64,000 bases of DNA from CAZNSX01 sp964575845. GTDB taxonomy: Bacteria > UBA8248 > CAZNSX01. Within the stretch, counting starts at the first letter, position 1, and each line of letters starts with the position of its first letter. The notes under the pieces were generated by a model. The model ran no database searches, was not told where the DNA came from, and saw nothing but the letters and a program-made list of their open reading frames with translations. Location: the NCBI GenBank assembly GCA_964575845.1, contig CAZNSX010000011.1:6942-70941 (forward strand), read 5' to 3'. Made by a program: the position numbers and the translations under genes. Positions 35,134 to 43,950 of the stretch are shown here, one piece after another.

Positions 35134-35853
35134 ATGAAAGGTATACCGAAGGGAGCAAGAGGGATAAGGCGAGGGGTGGCCCTCTCGCTCTTTGGGGCGG
35201 CGCTATTGTTTTTCACTGCGGCGCATGGCTTTGACTTCCAGCGCGACCCCCGCTGGAACGACGCTTACTCCAGAGGGCAGAAACTATATATTCAAAATTG
35301 CGCCGCGTGCCACGGGAGGGACGGCGAGGGAGGCCTAGGCCTTCCCCTCAACCTTCAGAGCTTCCTGGTCGTGGCGCCCGAGAATTACATCAAAAAGACC
35401 ATCCTCTACGGCCGCCCCGGCCGCCTCATGCCCGCCTTCGAAACGGTGCTCAAGCCAGAGGAGGTGGAGGCCATCGTCAGCTTCGTGAGGTCGTGGCAGT
35501 TCCAAGAGGGCATTCCCGAAGAGGATGGCCCTATCAAGGGCGACCCTGAGGACGGAAGGGAGCTCTTCAGCGGGATCTGCACGGGCTGCCATGGGCTAAA
35601 CGGGGAAGGCGGGCCCGAGGGCCTCGGAGGAGCTCACGTCACCTCGACCATAACAGCGGCGAGGGCCCCCGCCCTCAATAACCAGGGCTTCCTTAAGTCC
35701 GCGACCGATGGCTACATCAAGGCCACGCTCATGCATGGCCGGGTGGGGACACCCATGGGGGCCTTCCTCAAGGGGAGGCAGGGCTTCGTTGAACTCACCG
35801 AGAAGGAAATAAATGATATCGTGTCCTTCATCCGAAGCTGGGAGAAGAAGTAA
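35134..35853 (+). CDS. dihaem cytochrome c (two class I domains)
   Basis: 239 residues. A signal peptide with a basic start and hydrophobic core (VALSLFGAALLFFTAAHG) is followed by two cytochrome c domains, each with one haem site: NCAACHGRDGEGG (about residue 55) and ICTGCHGLNGEGG (about 149). Candidate distal Met ligands occur in GRLMPAF and GTPMGAF. It is exported to the periplasm and heads the nap-type operon 35 bp before the NapA-like gene, so it is the likely electron donor or acceptor of that enzyme in place of NapB/NapC. Confidence 0.88.
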   Translation: MKGIPKGARGIRRGVALSLFGAALLFFTAAHGFDFQRDPRWNDAYSRGQKLYIQNCAACHGRDGEGGLGLPLNLQSFLVVAPENYIKKTILYGRPGRLMPAFETVLKPEEVEAIVSFVRSWQFQEGIPEEDGPIKGDPEDGRELFSGICTGCHGLNGEGGPEGLGGAHVTSTITAARAPALNNQGFLKSATDGYIKATLMHGRVGTPMGAFLKGRQGFVELTEKEINDIVSFIRSWEKK

Positions 35854-35888
35854 GAATTTATGCTTGAGCCATGAAGGGAGAGGAAGTG

Positions 35889-38537
35889 ATGAGGAGAAAG
35901 GGTGGATTCTCAAGAAGGAGTTTTATCAAAGGAGCGGCGGCGGCTGTCGCCTCGGGTACTGCCGTGGCGGGCGGGTTCTACAGGCCCGAGAAGGAGCTCT
36001 TCCGCTTCCAGCCGCTGGAAGCCGAGGCCCAGAAGCCTCTCAAGCTCGTTCCCAGCCAGTGCCCCTACTGCGGTATGGGCTGCCACACCTACTTCGTCGT
36101 GGAAAACGGCAAGATCATCTCCGCTGTGCCCGACAAGGACTCCCCCGTCAACATGGGTCTTCAGTGCATAAAGGGCCTCACCGCGGCCGAGGCCCTCTAC
36201 GTGGACCGTCTGGACAAGGTCCTCGTGCGCAAGGATATCTCTAACCCCCTTACGGGGCATGTATCAAAGACCAAGGGCCGCTTCGATGACGCTGTCTTCC
36301 GGGAGGCCACCTGGGAGGAGGCCGGCGAGCTCGTGGCCGAGATCATCACCGGAATCATCAAGAGAGACGGCGGAAACGCCATCGGCCTCTATGGCTCGGG
36401 CCAGCTCACAATGGAGGAGCAGTGGCTTGAGAATCAATTCATGAAAGGGGTCATCCAGTCGAACACCATCGAGGCGAATGCCCGCATGTGCATGACCTCG
36501 GCCGTAACGGGCTACTTCGCCACCTTCGGCTCCGACACCCCTCCCTCCTGCTATGCCGACATCGAGCTGGCGGACTTCATAAACCACTGGGGCCATAACG
36601 CCAGGGGTGCTCACCCAGTTCTCTTCTGGCGCGTCGCCGCCAGCAAGGAGAAGCACAACATCCCTACGATGGTTGTCGACCCGCGCTACACGGGCACAAT
36701 GGCGGGCTACGCCCAGATTAACCCGGCCAATAGCCTGAGCATCACGCTCAGGCCGAACGGCGACATCTCACTTGCGAACGCCATCGCCCACGTGCTCCTC
36801 AAGGAATACCCCAGGGCCGTGGACGACTCGTTCATCCGGCAGAACACCGAGGGCTTCGAGGATTACCGCCACGGAATAACCTCCCGCTACAGCCCCGAGC
36901 AGGTCATAGACAGGACGGGAATAGCCCCTCAGCTCGTCAAGCGGATCGCCCAGACCTGGGCCGAGGCCACGCTGCGGGGAAGGGAGAGGGGAAAGGGCGG
37001 AGTTCTCAGCTTCTGGGGCATCGGCTTCAACCAGTCCATCCACGGCCAACACCGGACCATAAGTATCGTCAACCTTCACCTGCTCACGGGAAACGTGGGC
37101 CGGCCGGGCTGCGGGCCTTTCTCAATGACGGGCCAGCCGAACGCGATGAGCGAGCGACTGATGGGTGGCCTCACCGGACGCCTCCCCTTCAACCAGGGGA
37201 TAGAAAATGCCCCCCACCGCGACCAGATTGCCCTCGCCTGGGGGGTCCCACCCGAGCGCCTGGCAGAGACCGCGGCCCAGCCCAACAAGGGGTATGCCAT
37301 AGGAATGATGGAGAGGGCCCTCAAGGGGGAGGTTCAAGCCATCTTCTTCAAGTACGCCACTCATATAGACCTGCCCGAGGTAAAGACCCTAGTGAGGCCC
37401 GCCATCACCCGGACCTTCACCATCAGCACCGAGGCCTACCGCCACGCCCCGAACCTGCTCTATTCAGATGTCGTGTTCCCCGCGGCCACCCTCGGAGAGA
37501 AGTGGGGCGTTTACCAGAACTCCGAGCGGCGGATCTACGTCACCGACAAGGCCGTCGAAGGCCCCCCCAATACCAGGTCAGACCTCGACATAACGATCGA
37601 CGAGGGAAAAAGGATGGCCGCCAAGCTCGGCCTCGACCCCGAAAAGGTTTTCCCCTACAGGAAGCGGCCCGACGGAACCTATGATGCCGAGGAGGTCTTC
37701 CGAAATATCTGCCGGGCCAGCCGGGGAAGCGACGCCGACCTGAGCGGCATCCTCGATGTGGAAGCAAGGGACAAGGTCTCCCCCTATGAGCAGATCCGGA
37801 AGCTGAAGGGCATCCAGTGGCCCGCTCCCACTTACGGCATCGCCAAGGCCGGAGGTGCGCCCCGCCGCTTCATGGACCAGGAGAAGTGGGTGGGCAAACC
37901 TTACGGGAATTTCCGCACCAAGAGCGGGCAGGCCCGTTTCAAGATCTGCGAGCAGGACTATTCGCGGGCTCGTGAGATCCTGGCCAAGCTAGACAAGGTG
38001 GGGAAGGACCCCGGCTTCTTCGTGATCGACCACCTGGACGTCCTGGTGGAGATGCGGGATAACGCACTCACCCCGGAGCTCCCTGATTTTGAATATCTGG
38101 GAAGGTCCATAGAAGAGTCGAAAAAAGAAGATAAATACCCCTTCTGGCTCAATCTGGGCATAGTTTTCGAGCACTTCCACACTTCAAAGACCATCCGTTC
38201 GGCCACCACGCGAAAGCTGGTGCCCGAGCAGTATGTGGAAATGCATCCCAACGATGCCGAAAGCCTCGGGGTAAGGGATGGCGAGTGGGTGAAGGTTGTC
38301 ACCCCCCGGGGGAGCTACCAGGCCCGTGTTAGCATCGGGGTCAAGAGTTCGGTCAAGCCCGCCCGCAACAAGGTCCTGCAGGGCCAGCTCTTCTCGCCCT
38401 GGAACCTCTCGGTCGCGGATAGCGCCGACCCTGAGAAGAACCGATGGCTCGTTAATGAAACCTCGCACAGGGCCTTTGACCCGGTCTCGGGTCAGGCTGA
38501 CTACAAGCACCTTAAGGCGAGAATAGAGCACATCTGA
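35889..38537 (+). CDS. napA: NapA-like periplasmic molybdopterin oxidoreductase
   Basis: 882 residues from the ATG at 35889, which has GGGAGAGG upstream (an ATG 18 bases earlier has none). The Tat signal SRRSFIKGAAAA is followed by the 4Fe-4S site CPYCGMGC (about 58-65) plus a Cys in LQCIKG. The Mo ligand Cys sits in NARMCMTSAV (about 201), as in NapA NARxCMxSAV. The later LHLLTGNVGRPGCGPFSMTG and TGQPNA blocks are NapA-type. It is some 50 residues longer than typical NapA and lacks an adjacent napB, napC or napD, so nitrate is the likely but unproven substrate. Confidence 0.8.
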   Translation: MRRKGGFSRRSFIKGAAAAVASGTAVAGGFYRPEKELFRFQPLEAEAQKPLKLVPSQCPYCGMGCHTYFVVENGKIISAVPDKDSPVNMGLQCIKGLTAAEALYVDRLDKVLVRKDISNPLTGHVSKTKGRFDDAVFREATWEEAGELVAEIITGIIKRDGGNAIGLYGSGQLTMEEQWLENQFMKGVIQSNTIEANARMCMTSAVTGYFATFGSDTPPSCYADIELADFINHWGHNARGAHPVLFWRVAASKEKHNIPTMVVDPRYTGTMAGYAQINPANSLSITLRPNGDISLANAIAHVLLKEYPRAVDDSFIRQNTEGFEDYRHGITSRYSPEQVIDRTGIAPQLVKRIAQTWAEATLRGRERGKGGVLSFWGIGFNQSIHGQHRTISIVNLHLLTGNVGRPGCGPFSMTGQPNAMSERLMGGLTGRLPFNQGIENAPHRDQIALAWGVPPERLAETAAQPNKGYAIGMMERALKGEVQAIFFKYATHIDLPEVKTLVRPAITRTFTISTEAYRHAPNLLYSDVVFPAATLGEKWGVYQNSERRIYVTDKAVEGPPNTRSDLDITIDEGKRMAAKLGLDPEKVFPYRKRPDGTYDAEEVFRNICRASRGSDADLSGILDVEARDKVSPYEQIRKLKGIQWPAPTYGIAKAGGAPRRFMDQEKWVGKPYGNFRTKSGQARFKICEQDYSRAREILAKLDKVGKDPGFFVIDHLDVLVEMRDNALTPELPDFEYLGRSIEESKKEDKYPFWLNLGIVFEHFHTSKTIRSATTRKLVPEQYVEMHPNDAESLGVRDGEWVKVVTPRGSYQARVSIGVKSSVKPARNKVLQGQLFSPWNLSVADSADPEKNRWLVNETSHRAFDPVSGQADYKHLKARIEHI

Positions 38538-38570
38538 CTTGCAGGAGGGTCCCTTTCGGGGGCCCTCCCA

Positions 38571-39179
38571 GTGGAGAAGCCGGAGGTGAGGGAGGGAAAT
38601 CGCCTCAGCCGGAGAAGGTTCCTCGGCCTGGGCCTCTTTGCATTCTCTTCCGCCGCCCTCCCGCTTGGGCTCAAGCTCGGGGACCGCCCCCTGCGGGCTC
38701 CCACCTTGAGGCCGCCGGGCGCGCTTGCGGAGGAAGAGTTCCTGAGGCGCTGCATTCGATGCTTCAGGTGCGGGGAAGTCTGCCCGAATGCCGCCATTCG
38801 ATTCATGGGCCTTGAGGAGGGGCTCAAGCTCTACCAGACGCCCTACATAAGGCCAAGGGAGCAGGGCTGTATGCTCTGCATGAAATGCACCGCGGTCTGC
38901 CCCACAGGAGCTCTTGAGAGGATAGAGAAGAGCGAGGAGGAGATTCTCTCCAGAGTGCGGATGGGAAAGGCTCGGCTCTATAAAGGCATGTGTTTCTCCT
39001 ATAACGGGAGGACCTGCGGCGTGTGCTACAGGGCGTGTCCCTTTCCGGGAGTTGCGATGAAGATAAAGACCTTCGAAAGGCCCGAGGTGCTGGAGAAGTG
39101 CGTCGGCTGCGGCCTCTGCGAGAGGGCCTGCATCCACATCCCCCAGGCTATAAGGATAGAGCCCAGAGGCAAGAGCTGA
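38571..39179 (+). CDS. napG: NapG-like Tat-exported ferredoxin with four 4Fe-4S clusters
   Basis: 202 residues, GTG start. The Tat signal SRRRFLGLGLFAFSS is followed by four cysteine clusters: CIRCFRCGEVCP, CMLCMKCTAVCP, a MCFSYN...CGVCYRACP group and CVGCGLCERAC. This is the layout of NapG, which passes electrons from the membrane subunit NapH towards periplasmic nitrate reductase. It follows napA by 33 bases and ends one base before napH. Confidence 0.85.
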   Translation: MEKPEVREGNRLSRRRFLGLGLFAFSSAALPLGLKLGDRPLRAPTLRPPGALAEEEFLRRCIRCFRCGEVCPNAAIRFMGLEEGLKLYQTPYIRPREQGCMLCMKCTAVCPTGALERIEKSEEEILSRVRMGKARLYKGMCFSYNGRTCGVCYRACPFPGVAMKIKTFERPEVLEKCVGCGLCERACIHIPQAIRIEPRGKS

Positions 39180-39180
39180 G

Positions 39181-40665
39181 ATGACACAGGCCCTCAGAAG
39201 AATCATTCAGGCCTTCTTCTTGCTCCTCATCCTGATTCTCCCCCTGCTGGGTCTCGCAGCCGCGCTCTACCAGGCCTATGGGCCACACGGGGGGCACTTG
39301 GCCTGGGTTGCGGGAGGAAGGGGCCACTGGCTTCTGCACGGGGCTCTTGAGAAGCTCTCAGAGCTTGGGTTTGAACCTTCGGCCCTGGCCGAGAGCTTTA
39401 CCGGTACCCTCTGGTCTCTCAGGCTCTTTGGCCTTGAGATCGCAGACCCACTGGCAGCCCTTTCCTTCGTGCTCTCGGCTAGGGACATATATGCGCCCCT
39501 CCTGGCCGCCGTGGTCATTCCCCTGGGCCTGGCCTTCCTCATGGGGAGGGCCTTCTGCGGCTGGGCCTGTCCGGTGAATACCCTGGGGGAGGTTGCCCAT
39601 GGGCTGAGAGCGCGGCTCGAAGAGAAGGGGCTTCTGAGCCCTTATGACTTCAGCTTCAGCCGGAGCAATAAGTACTACCTCCTCCTGGCGGGGCTCGCTG
39701 CGACATTCCTTTCGGGCTATTCGCTAATTCATCTCCTCTTGCCCTATCTGGCCCTGGGCCGCGGGGTTTTCCTCTACGTATTCTTCGGTAGCCTTTCCTT
39801 TGCTCTGGCTCTTCCCCTGGGCATTCTGCTCTTCGAGTTCTTCATATCCAGGAGAGCCTGGTGCCGGTACTTTTGCCCTGCGGGCGGGCTCTTGGCCCTC
39901 ATCGGGCGGGTGAGCCTCCTCAGGGTCGAAGGAAAGGAAAATATGAGGTGTCCCCCTTCGTGTGTGAGCTGCCTCGAGAGTTGCGGAATGGGCCTCAACC
40001 CCCGAGCGGAGCGCCTCTGGCCGGAGTGCCACTTCTGCCTCCGCTGCATCTCCCGCTGCCCGAAATCTTTCATAGGGGTGCGCGTGGCCCCCATAAGCCG
40101 CGTGGCCCTGGCTGCTCTGGCCCTCTTATCGGTGATCTTCCTCAGCTTCTCACTGGCACGGGCCCATCACATCATGGGTCTCCCCCACTACGGCTATGCC
40201 GATAACTACCCACAGGTTCCCTCGAAGGAATATGTGCTGCGCGAGGGCCCCTACAGCGTCTATGCTGTGAGCTTTTTCTTCGAGGGGCTCCACCGGGAAA
40301 AGTCTACCTCCCCCGATGACGTGCAGCTCTACGTGGCCATCCATGATGAGCGGCAAGAGAAGCCTTACAAGGGTCCCCTCACAATAGAGCTTAGGGATGG
40401 TGCCTCACTGCTTGCCGCCTACAGGCGGGAAAAGCCCGATGAGGAGAGCACCTACCGGGCCAGGTACGCTCTGCCTCCTGGCCTGCGGGAGCTCGGACTA
40501 AGGGTCCTTTGGAGTGAGGGGGAGGGGAGGAGGAGCGTGAGCTTCCACATTGAGCTAGAGCGCGGGGGCTTTCCCTGGCGCGCGGTCCTGGTTGTGGGAT
40601 TGATCGTCGCTGGGGCCCTTGCTCTCCTTCTCTTCTGGAGGAGGGCGCTCGTACGTGCGGCTTAG
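39181..40665 (+). CDS. napH: NapH-like quinol dehydrogenase with extra C-terminal domain
   Basis: 494 residues, against about 280 for usual NapH. The first 310 residues are NapH-like: four or five helices, the conserved FCGWACPVNTLGE and CRYFCPAGGL loops, and ferredoxin cysteines in CPPSCVSCLESCG and CHFCLRCISRCP. Then comes an extra membrane helix (about 306-325), a beta-rich domain of about 145 residues (ELRDGASLLAAYRRE, then YALPPGLRELGLRV) placed on the periplasmic side, and a final helix with a basic end. The fused domain looks like a small sandwich, possibly a docking site for the cytochrome. Confidence 0.8.
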   Translation: MTQALRRIIQAFFLLLILILPLLGLAAALYQAYGPHGGHLAWVAGGRGHWLLHGALEKLSELGFEPSALAESFTGTLWSLRLFGLEIADPLAALSFVLSARDIYAPLLAAVVIPLGLAFLMGRAFCGWACPVNTLGEVAHGLRARLEEKGLLSPYDFSFSRSNKYYLLLAGLAATFLSGYSLIHLLLPYLALGRGVFLYVFFGSLSFALALPLGILLFEFFISRRAWCRYFCPAGGLLALIGRVSLLRVEGKENMRCPPSCVSCLESCGMGLNPRAERLWPECHFCLRCISRCPKSFIGVRVAPISRVALAALALLSVIFLSFSLARAHHIMGLPHYGYADNYPQVPSKEYVLREGPYSVYAVSFFFEGLHREKSTSPDDVQLYVAIHDERQEKPYKGPLTIELRDGASLLAAYRREKPDEESTYRARYALPPGLRELGLRVLWSEGEGRRSVSFHIELERGGFPWRAVLVVGLIVAGALALLLFWRRALVRAA

Positions 40666-40692
40666 TCCTCCTCCAGACGAAGGGAACCTGAG

Positions 40693-41265
40693 GTGAAGAG
40701 AAGGGAGTTTCTCCAGGGGGGCTTTCTTAAACTTGCCCGCTCTTTTAGGGAGGGCGCAGAGGGGAAGCTGCGAGACCGCTTCCGCTTCCCCTGCCTCAGG
40801 CCGCCTGGGGCCATCGAGGAGGGGGAATTTCTTGAGCGGTGCCTCCCCTCCTGCGACCTCTGCGCTGAGGCATGCCCGCATGGGGCCATAAAGCCGGCGC
40901 CGGATGGGTTCGGCCTCCGGGCGGGCACCCCTTTCATTGAGCCCGGCGAGGCCCCCTGCTACCTCTGCCCTGAGCTTCCCTGCATAAAGGCCTGCCCCAC
41001 AGGAGCCCTCGTTCCTCAGGAGAGGGAAAAGGTGCGCCTGGGAAGGGCCAGGGTCTTCCGGGAGAGCTGCCTGAGCTGGCGGAGGCATGACTTCGACTGC
41101 AGCTATTGCTATGAGCACTGCCCGCTGAAGGGGCGGGCCATTCGGATGACCTCAAGAGCTGGCCCGATAGTGGATGGCGATAGGTGCGCGGGCTGCGGAG
41201 TCTGTCAATACATCTGCGTAACAAACCCCCCTTCCATAATGGTCGAGCCCCGACGGGGCAGCTGA
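40693..41265 (+). CDS. second NapG/NapF-like polyferredoxin
   Basis: 190 residues, GTG start. It begins KRREFLQGGFLKLARSF, a weak Tat-like start with a poor hydrophobic core, so location is uncertain. Four 4Fe-4S groups are visible: CLPSCDLCAEACP, CYLCPELPCIKACP, C...CSYCYEHCP and CAGCGVCQYIC. It shares spacing and phrases with the NapG-like protein (REFLQ/RRFLG, LRPPGA, RCxxxC, ACPTGAL), so it is a paralog within the same operon. NapF normally acts in the cytoplasm on NapA maturation. Last gene of the operon. Confidence 0.75.
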   Translation: MKRREFLQGGFLKLARSFREGAEGKLRDRFRFPCLRPPGAIEEGEFLERCLPSCDLCAEACPHGAIKPAPDGFGLRAGTPFIEPGEAPCYLCPELPCIKACPTGALVPQEREKVRLGRARVFRESCLSWRRHDFDCSYCYEHCPLKGRAIRMTSRAGPIVDGDRCAGCGVCQYICVTNPPSIMVEPRRGS

Positions 41266-41348
41266 CGCTTATTCCACCCTGAAGCTTTCTAAGGAATAGA
41301 TCTTTTTCGAGCAGGTTTTCTTGAGGGAACGGAAGGACGTCTAATTAC

Positions 41349-41377
41349 TTGAAGAAAAAAGAATAAATTTATATTAT
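41349..41377 (+). promoter_or_regulatory. sigma70-like promoter of the cyclase gene
   Basis: TTGAAG (41349-41354), 17 bp, TATTAT (41372-41377) in a short AT-rich gap, 36 bp before the cyclase ATG. A weak stem (TATTCC/GGAATA, 41270-41298) followed by CTTTTT may end the nap operon just upstream. Confidence 0.55.
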
Positions 41378-41412
41378 TTTATGAGGGTCAAGCATTAATT
41401 AAGGGGAAGGAT

Positions 41413-42780
41413 ATGTCCAAAATCTTCGCGAAGCTTAGGGGCCACGCCACTAACCTCATAGGTGGGCTCGGCTCCCACGGGGGCTTGATCCTCATCTCCA
41501 TCGTCGTCCTCGGGGCGGTTCTCGCCGTGAACACCTACACCGCCATCCAGCGGCAGAGGGAGTTCATGCGAACCCGTCTCCTGCAGAAGGGCATAAGTAT
41601 TGCCCAATCGCTTGAGGCCGGAACGCGCATGGGGCGCAGGATGAGCTCGGCGGAGGATATATTCAAGAGCCTGCTTGAAGAGCTGGCGAAGGCTGAAGGG
41701 GTAGCATTTATCGCGCTGGTAAGCAAGGAAGGGAAGTTCGTGGCTCACAGCCGCCCGGAGCTCGTGGGAAGCCCTCTCTCTTTGGCTGGGTACGAGGAGC
41801 GCCTGCGGATGGGCGAGGCCAAGCTGCTCGGCCCCGGAAACAGGGCGGAGCTTTTCATGGCAATGGTACCCTTCAACCACTTCCGTTTCGAGCCCCCGCC
41901 AGGGATGGAAGCAAGGGGCATGATGCCCATGAGGGCTTCCGCATTTCCTCTGGAAGAGGGGTTGAGGGTAGCGGTCGGGCTTGAGGGGAAGCTTTTGGAG
42001 AAGGACCGGGCCAGCATCCATCGCGAGATTTACCTCACCGCCGCTTTACTTCTGCTCCTGGGTTCCGCGGCCATCTACTTCTCCTTCCTGGCCCGGCGGT
42101 ATGCCGCCGCCCGCCTGAGCGTGGGAAGGCTCGAGAGGGTGAAGGCCGAGATGGGCAAGTTCCTTCCCAGGGCCGTGAGCGGCCTGATCGAGAAGGACCC
42201 CGAGGGAGCCTCACTTGAAAAACGCGAGGCCGACCTCTCGGTAATGTTCCTGGACTTGGCCGGTTACTCCAGGCTCAGCGAGAAGCTCGAGCAGGGGGCC
42301 GTGAATGAGCTGGTTGAGCGCTATTTCTCAAGCTTTCTTGATTCCATCTATAGCCACGGCGGCGACATAAACGAGACCGCGGGCGACGGCCTCATGGCTC
42401 TTTTCCTCGCCGAGGATGAGAAAGAGCATGCGCTCTCGGCCGTGAGGGCGGCCCTGGCTGTTCGGGAGAGGCTCTCCAGGCTGAACCAAGAACTTCAGGG
42501 GGAGCTCTCGCCACTTGAGGTCAAGATAGGTATAAACTCGGGCCGGACCTTCCTGGGGTCGACCCACTTCCGGGGGACGACGGGCGACCGCTTCACCTAT
42601 ACCGCCTCGGGGCCCGTGACGAACCTGGCCGCGAGGCTTGCGGACCTGGGCCAGACGGATGCCATCCTCCTCGGGCCCGAGACCGCGAGGCGGGTGAGAG
42701 GGGCCTTTCCCCTTGCAGGGCTCGGCGAGGTCTGCTTCAAGAATATAGCCGAGCCCGTCTCCGTCTTCAGGGTGGAATAA
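41413..42780 (+). CDS. membrane-bound class III nucleotide cyclase
   Basis: 455 residues. A helix at about 24-45, an extracytoplasmic sensor region of roughly 160 residues, a second helix (about 210-230), then a cyclase domain (about 275-450). Metal Asp residues are in MFLDLAGYSRLSE and in NETAGDGLMAL. The usual purine-selecting Lys before GD is Glu here and the partner position is Thr (FTYTASGPVTN); the catalytic Asn/Arg pair is in NLAARL. The Glu is the residue that selects GTP in guanylate cyclases, so product cAMP or cGMP is open. ATG after AAGGGGAAGG; own promoter. Confidence 0.8.
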   Translation: MSKIFAKLRGHATNLIGGLGSHGGLILISIVVLGAVLAVNTYTAIQRQREFMRTRLLQKGISIAQSLEAGTRMGRRMSSAEDIFKSLLEELAKAEGVAFIALVSKEGKFVAHSRPELVGSPLSLAGYEERLRMGEAKLLGPGNRAELFMAMVPFNHFRFEPPPGMEARGMMPMRASAFPLEEGLRVAVGLEGKLLEKDRASIHREIYLTAALLLLLGSAAIYFSFLARRYAAARLSVGRLERVKAEMGKFLPRAVSGLIEKDPEGASLEKREADLSVMFLDLAGYSRLSEKLEQGAVNELVERYFSSFLDSIYSHGGDINETAGDGLMALFLAEDEKEHALSAVRAALAVRERLSRLNQELQGELSPLEVKIGINSGRTFLGSTHFRGTTGDRFTYTASGPVTNLAARLADLGQTDAILLGPETARRVRGAFPLAGLGEVCFKNIAEPVSVFRVE

Positions 42781-42806
42781 AAGGAAGAAGCTCCCCCGCA
42801 CCCCTC

Positions 42807-43883
42807 TTAAGCCCGGCCGGGCTTATTCTCCCATAGGGGGCAGGTGACAGGCTTCTCCTCAAAGTAGAGCCTGTGGCAGATGTTGCACCAAGTGCAGTAT
42901 ATGATATCCTCCCGCCTTCCCTCCCGGACCTTCAGGGGGAACTCTGGGTCGGCGAAAATAACTCTTCCCAGGCCAACCAAGTCTGCCTTTCCCCCGGAGA
43001 GCACCCGCTCCGCCAGCTCAGGCGTTCCGAGCTTTCCCGCGGTTATCACGGGTACCTTCACCTCTTCCTTGATAGCCGCAGCCAGCTCCACGTTTGTGGC
43101 ATCTGGGTACTGGGCGGGGGGCACACAGCGCTCGGCGCTGTAGGAGTTCCACGCGCCCGCAGGAGCGTCATCCACCCGGCCCCCGACCGATATGTCAAGG
43201 ATGTCCACCCCAGCGGCCTCAAAGCGCCTGGCGATCTCCCGGCTCTGCTTAAGTGTGTTACCGCCCGTGACGAAATCGTCCCCGTTGAAGCGGCAGGCAA
43301 TGAGGAAATCATCCCCGGTCTCTTTCCTCGCGCCCTCCACGACCTCAAGGGCGATCCGCATCCTCCTCTCCACTGAGCCGCCGTACTCGTCCCTTCTCCT
43401 GTTAGCCCGGCGGGAGAGAAAATCAGCAAGCGTGTAGAGATGGCACATGTGGTACTCCACCCCGTCGAATCCCGCCCGCCGGGTTCTCCGTGAGGCGGCG
43501 ACGAAGTATCCCACTATCTCCTTTATCTCCCCGCGGGTGAAATCTGCGGGCTTCCGCCGGTCCTGAAGGTTCTCCTTATCCGCCACCTGAAAGATGGAGG
43601 CCACCCCCTCCCCCCTTATCCCGTCCGTGAGCTCCCTCAGGGTGGGGATGAATGAGTCGTCATAGATGCCGAGGCCATAGGGGGTATATTTGGTCCTGGG
43701 GTTTACGCTCGCGGCCTCAAGTATGATGAGGCCAACGCCCCCTCTCGCCACCCTCAGGTAAAAATCCCGCTGACGCGGGGTCAGGTACCCCTCCCGCGTC
43801 GCCCAGTTAGTCTCGAAGGGCGCCATGACGAGCCGGTTCCTGAGCCTGACCCCCTTTATCTTAAGGGGCTCGAAGATGCGCAA
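42807..43883 (-). CDS. NADH:flavin oxidoreductase, old yellow enzyme/dienoyl-CoA reductase type
   Basis: 358 residues forming a single TIM-barrel flavin domain: FEPLKIKGVRLRNRLVMAPF at the start, the YHMCHLYTLADFLSRRANRR block (substrate-site HxxH region modified to H-M-C-H), DEYGGSVERRMR and VGLGRVIFADPE. The C-terminus carries YCTWCNICH and a later TCP, the cysteine pattern of the 4Fe-4S-containing branch (2,4-dienoyl-CoA reductase and relatives), but the second flavin/NAD domain of those enzymes is absent. Same strand as the M24 gene. Confidence 0.8.
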   Translation of the reverse strand: MRIFEPLKIKGVRLRNRLVMAPFETNWATREGYLTPRQRDFYLRVARGGVGLIILEAASVNPRTKYTPYGLGIYDDSFIPTLRELTDGIRGEGVASIFQVADKENLQDRRKPADFTRGEIKEIVGYFVAASRRTRRAGFDGVEYHMCHLYTLADFLSRRANRRRDEYGGSVERRMRIALEVVEGARKETGDDFLIACRFNGDDFVTGGNTLKQSREIARRFEAAGVDILDISVGGRVDDAPAGAWNSYSAERCVPPAQYPDATNVELAAAIKEEVKVPVITAGKLGTPELAERVLSGGKADLVGLGRVIFADPEFPLKVREGRREDIIYCTWCNICHRLYFEEKPVTCPLWENKPGRA

Positions 43884-43950
43884 GGCTTCTCCCTCCTCAG
43901 CCAGAAAATGGGGAGGGGAAACTCAGGCACCCCCTCCCCCTCGGGTCCTC

